From an uncultured Eubacterium sp. (GTDB lineage: Bacteria > Bacillota > Clostridia > Peptostreptococcales > Anaerovoracaceae), in NCBI GenBank assembly GCA_900542385.1, contig UQNP01000095.1:1-7120 (forward strand): a DNA stretch of 7,120 bases, read 5' to 3'. The position numbers and the translations under genes were made by a program. Under the pieces are notes generated by a model. The model was not told the DNA's origin, did no database searches, and saw only the letters and a program-made list of their open reading frames with translations. Shown here one piece after another: positions 5,629 to 7,120 of the stretch (its first letter is position 1; every line of letters begins with the position of its first letter).

Positions 5629-5634
5629 TATAAT
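5629..5634 (+). promoter_or_regulatory. -10 box of the spoVS promoter, no good -35
   Basis: A perfect TATAAT whose 17-bp-spaced -35 position (5606-5611, TGTAAA) is poor. A good -10 without a -35, preceded by 0A boxes, is what an activator-dependent promoter such as spoIIG looks like. The predicted start is near 5641, leaving a leader of about 70 bases before spoVS. Confidence 0.5.
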
Positions 5635-5710
5635 GTATTTAGAAGAGGGAAAACCCGAAAAAATTTAAAGCATAATATGTAATTTTTTATGGATTAGGGA
5701 GGAATCAAAT

Positions 5711-5971
5711 ATGGAAATCCTAAAAGTATCAGCTAAATCAAATCCAAATTCAGTAGCAGGAGCACTGGCCGGAGTACTAAGAGAAAAGGGAGGTGCGGAG
5801 ATCCAGGCTATAGGAGCCGGAGCGCTTAATCAGGCGGTGAAAGCTATAGCTATAGCGAGAGGTTTCGTAGCACCGGGAGGTATAGATCTTGTGTCTGTGC
5901 CGGCATTTACGGATATAGAGATTGAAGGGGAAGAAAGAACTGCTATAAAACTCATCGTAGAGCCGAGATAA
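5711..5971 (+). CDS. spoVS: Stage V sporulation protein S
   Basis: An 86-residue small cytoplasmic protein, exactly the length of B. subtilis SpoVS and nearly identical along its length. Examples are MEILKVSAKS, NSVAGALAGVLRE, AEIQAIGAGALNQAVKA, IARGFVAPGG and GEERTAIKLIVEPR at the C-terminus. The family folds as an Alba-like domain, suggesting nucleic-acid binding. In Bacillus it is needed for septation to lead on to coat assembly and normal spore formation; the molecular role is not settled. The start has GGGAGG eight bases upstream. It is a single-gene unit with its own terminator. Spo0A-box-like sites upstream suggest early sporulation control, whereas Bacillus spoVS is known for sigma-H control; no convincing sigma-H promoter was found here. 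Confidence 0.97.
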   Translation: MEILKVSAKSNPNSVAGALAGVLREKGGAEIQAIGAGALNQAVKAIAIARGFVAPGGIDLVSVPAFTDIEIEGEERTAIKLIVEPR

Positions 5972-5994
5972 GGTATGCGAAAGTATACGGGAAG

Positions 5995-6044
5995 AAAGGC
6001 TGCTCACATGTGTATATCATCATGTGACGGCCTTTTTTATTATT
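5995..6044 (+). terminator. Intrinsic terminator of spoVS
   Basis: Nested stem AAAGGC (5995-6000) with GCCTTT (6030-6035) and TCACATG (6004-6010) with CATGTGA (6021-6027), with a small internal bulge and a 10-base loop. The T-run TTTTTTATTATT follows. It separates spoVS from proB. Confidence 0.85.
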
Positions 6045-6072
6045 ACAGAAGACATCTGAACGCTTTGTTCTC

Positions 6073-6101
6073 TTTACCTTTTTTTGCAGTTGTTGTATAA
6101 T
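6073..6101 (+). promoter_or_regulatory. Promoter of the proB-proC unit
   Basis: TTTACC (6073-6078), a 17-bp spacer and a perfect TATAAT (6096-6101). It predicts a start near 6108 and a short leader of about 18 bases holding GGGAGG (6113-6118). There is no room for a riboswitch or T-box, so control by proline at the RNA level is unlikely. Confidence 0.7.
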
Positions 6102-6125
6102 TTAAAATCAGCGGGAGGCATAGAT

Positions 6126-6932
6126 ATGGAACAGTTAAAAGAAACTATCGGTAACAGTAGAAAAATAGTGATAAAGATCGGAAGCAATGTTCTTTCGGAT
6201 GAAAAAGGCTCTGTCAATAAAGACGTGATACATAACATAGTGGAGCAGGTAAAAGAGCTGACTGATATGAGAAAGCAGGTCATACTGGTATCTTCGGGAG
6301 CAGGCATCTGCGGAGTCGGAGCCATAAACAAGTGGAGCCGAAGGGAAGATATCAATTACAGGCAGGCATTGTGCGCCATAGGTCAGGTGGAACTCATGAT
6401 GGCGTATAAAGAGTATTTTGCCGATTATGATATGCACGTGGCGCAGATACTGCTGACGCGGGATGATTTCGATGATCCCCACAGAACACTGAATATAAGG
6501 AATGCCATGTTCACACTTATAGACGAGGGTGTCGTTCCTGTAATAAATGAAAACGACAGTGTTAGCGTAGACGAGATAAAAATAGGAGATAATGATATTC
6601 TTGCGGCTCTGACGGCAAGCCTTTGGAATGCAGATTTAATGATAATACTGAGCGATATAGACGGTGTGTTCGATTCGGATCCTAAGAGCAACAGAGATGC
6701 AAAGCTGATAGAGCTTGTTGAAAATGCCGACAGACTTGCAGGCTCGATAGAGATAGGGAAAACCAGTTCCTTTGGTACGGGAGGCATAAGTTCAAAAATA
6801 GAGGCCGCGTCCATGGTGAACAAATTCGGCATACCTATGATACTTCTCAATGGTTCTAAAAAAGATATAATAAAGGACAGCCTTGCCGGAACTGCACAGG
6901 GTACGCTCTTTATCGGAACAATAGGTAAATAG
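6126..6932 (+). CDS. proB: Glutamate 5-kinase, short form without PUA domain
   Basis: A 268-residue cytoplasmic kinase that phosphorylates the gamma-carboxylate of glutamate with ATP, the first and usually proline-inhibited step of proline synthesis. It is an amino-acid-kinase fold: KIVIKIGSN (13-21, phosphate-binding K17), VSSGAG (55-60), PVINENDSV (138-146), IGDNDILAA (153-161), ILSDIDGVFD (174-183) and GTGGISSKIEAA (217-228). The protein ends right after the kinase domain, whereas E. coli ProB has about 367 residues with a C-terminal PUA domain. The stop is natural and followed by proC, so this is a short form and not a truncation. The start at 6126 has GGGAGG seven bases upstream. A frame from 6084 begins before the predicted transcript start and was rejected. 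Confidence 0.95.
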   Translation: MEQLKETIGNSRKIVIKIGSNVLSDEKGSVNKDVIHNIVEQVKELTDMRKQVILVSSGAGICGVGAINKWSRREDINYRQALCAIGQVELMMAYKEYFADYDMHVAQILLTRDDFDDPHRTLNIRNAMFTLIDEGVVPVINENDSVSVDEIKIGDNDILAALTASLWNADLMIILSDIDGVFDSDPKSNRDAKLIELVENADRLAGSIEIGKTSSFGTGGISSKIEAASMVNKFGIPMILLNGSKKDIIKDSLAGTAQGTLFIGTIGK

Positions 6933-6966
6933 GATATTTGATATATAAGAAACGGATGGTGCTGAT

Positions 6967-7120
6967 ATGAGAATAGGATTTATAGGTACGGGGAATATGG
7001 GAGGAGCCATACTTTCCGGATATATCAACTCAGGGGCTGCAGAGGGGAATGAGATCCTCGTATGCGATCAAAATGAGGAAACAAAAAAACATCTGAAGGA
7101 AGAGTTTGCTGATATTTCTC
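6967..7120 (+). CDS. proC: Pyrroline-5-carboxylate reductase, N-terminal fragment (runs off the window)
   Basis: The first 51 codons are visible. MRIGFIGTGNMGGAILSGYI is the dinucleotide-binding start of ProC, with the G-x-G-x-M-G motif. It is followed by a strand ILVCDQN, whose acidic residue would sit near the cofactor ribose. The enzyme makes proline from pyrroline-5-carboxylate, the last step of the route begun by ProB and ProA. It starts 34 bp after proB with a weak GGATGG seven bases upstream, and no promoter or terminator lies between, so co-transcription with proB is likely. The C-terminal part, including the dimerisation domain, is outside the window. Confidence 0.9.
   Translation, partial: MRIGFIGTGNMGGAILSGYINSGAAEGNEILVCDQNEETKKHLKEEFADIS

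Noticed and set aside
5633..5668. 11-codon leader peptide (MYLEEGKPEKI) upstream of spoVS with a GAGG site
   Set aside because: Its ATG overlaps the TATAAT taken as the spoVS -10 box and lies before the predicted transcript start; the product resembles nothing known.

Overview
The window is a stretch of AT-rich chromosome from a low-GC Gram-positive bacterium, most likely an anaerobic, spore-forming member of the Clostridia. The evidence is a SpoVS protein almost identical to that of Bacillus, a 3H-domain NiaR repressor, a clostridial-style kinase/helix-turn-helix gene pair, strong GGAGG-type ribosome binding sites and sigma-A-type promoters. Nothing looks like a phage, a transposon or a CRISPR array. 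The exact genus cannot be read from the sequence.

Left part (1-1160). The 5' end of a protein-kinase-like gene leaves on the minus strand. A helix-turn-helix regulator gene diverges from it, and a small four-helix membrane protein of unknown role follows. The spacer between the divergent pair carries a near-perfect 12-bp direct repeat, a plausible operator.

Centre left (1190-3030). A niaR niacin-responsive repressor gene (minus) diverges from a gene for a PTS-EIIC-like membrane transporter (plus). The transporter promoter (TTGACA-17-TACAAT) has two overlapping perfect palindromes sitting on its -35 box, as expected for a NiaR operator. This makes the transporter a candidate for uptake of niacin or a related compound. 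A probable bidirectional terminator separates it from the next gene, proA.

Centre right (3040-5710). proA (gamma-glutamyl phosphate reductase) lies 38 bp downstream of a gene for a DEDD-type, RNase H-fold exonuclease-like protein, both on the minus strand. Upstream is a 370-bp stretch without a protein gene. It holds a good minus-strand promoter, a 5' hairpin with a C-rich loop, a C-rich linker and a strong terminator hairpin, which together look like a small RNA of about 87 nt. It also holds a run of Spo0A-box-like sites with 10-bp-multiple spacing upstream of spoVS.

Right part (5711-7120). spoVS ends in its own terminator and is followed by proB, a glutamate 5-kinase lacking the PUA domain, and the start of proC (pyrroline-5-carboxylate reductase), apparently in one operon. 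With proA, the window encodes the whole glutamate-to-proline route (ProB, ProA, ProC; proC is cut by the window edge), but proA is in a different transcription unit on the opposite strand.

For three genes (the HTH regulator, the transporter and proB) the predicted promoter and ribosome binding site both favour a start downstream of the longest possible ORF. Those shorter starts are used here.
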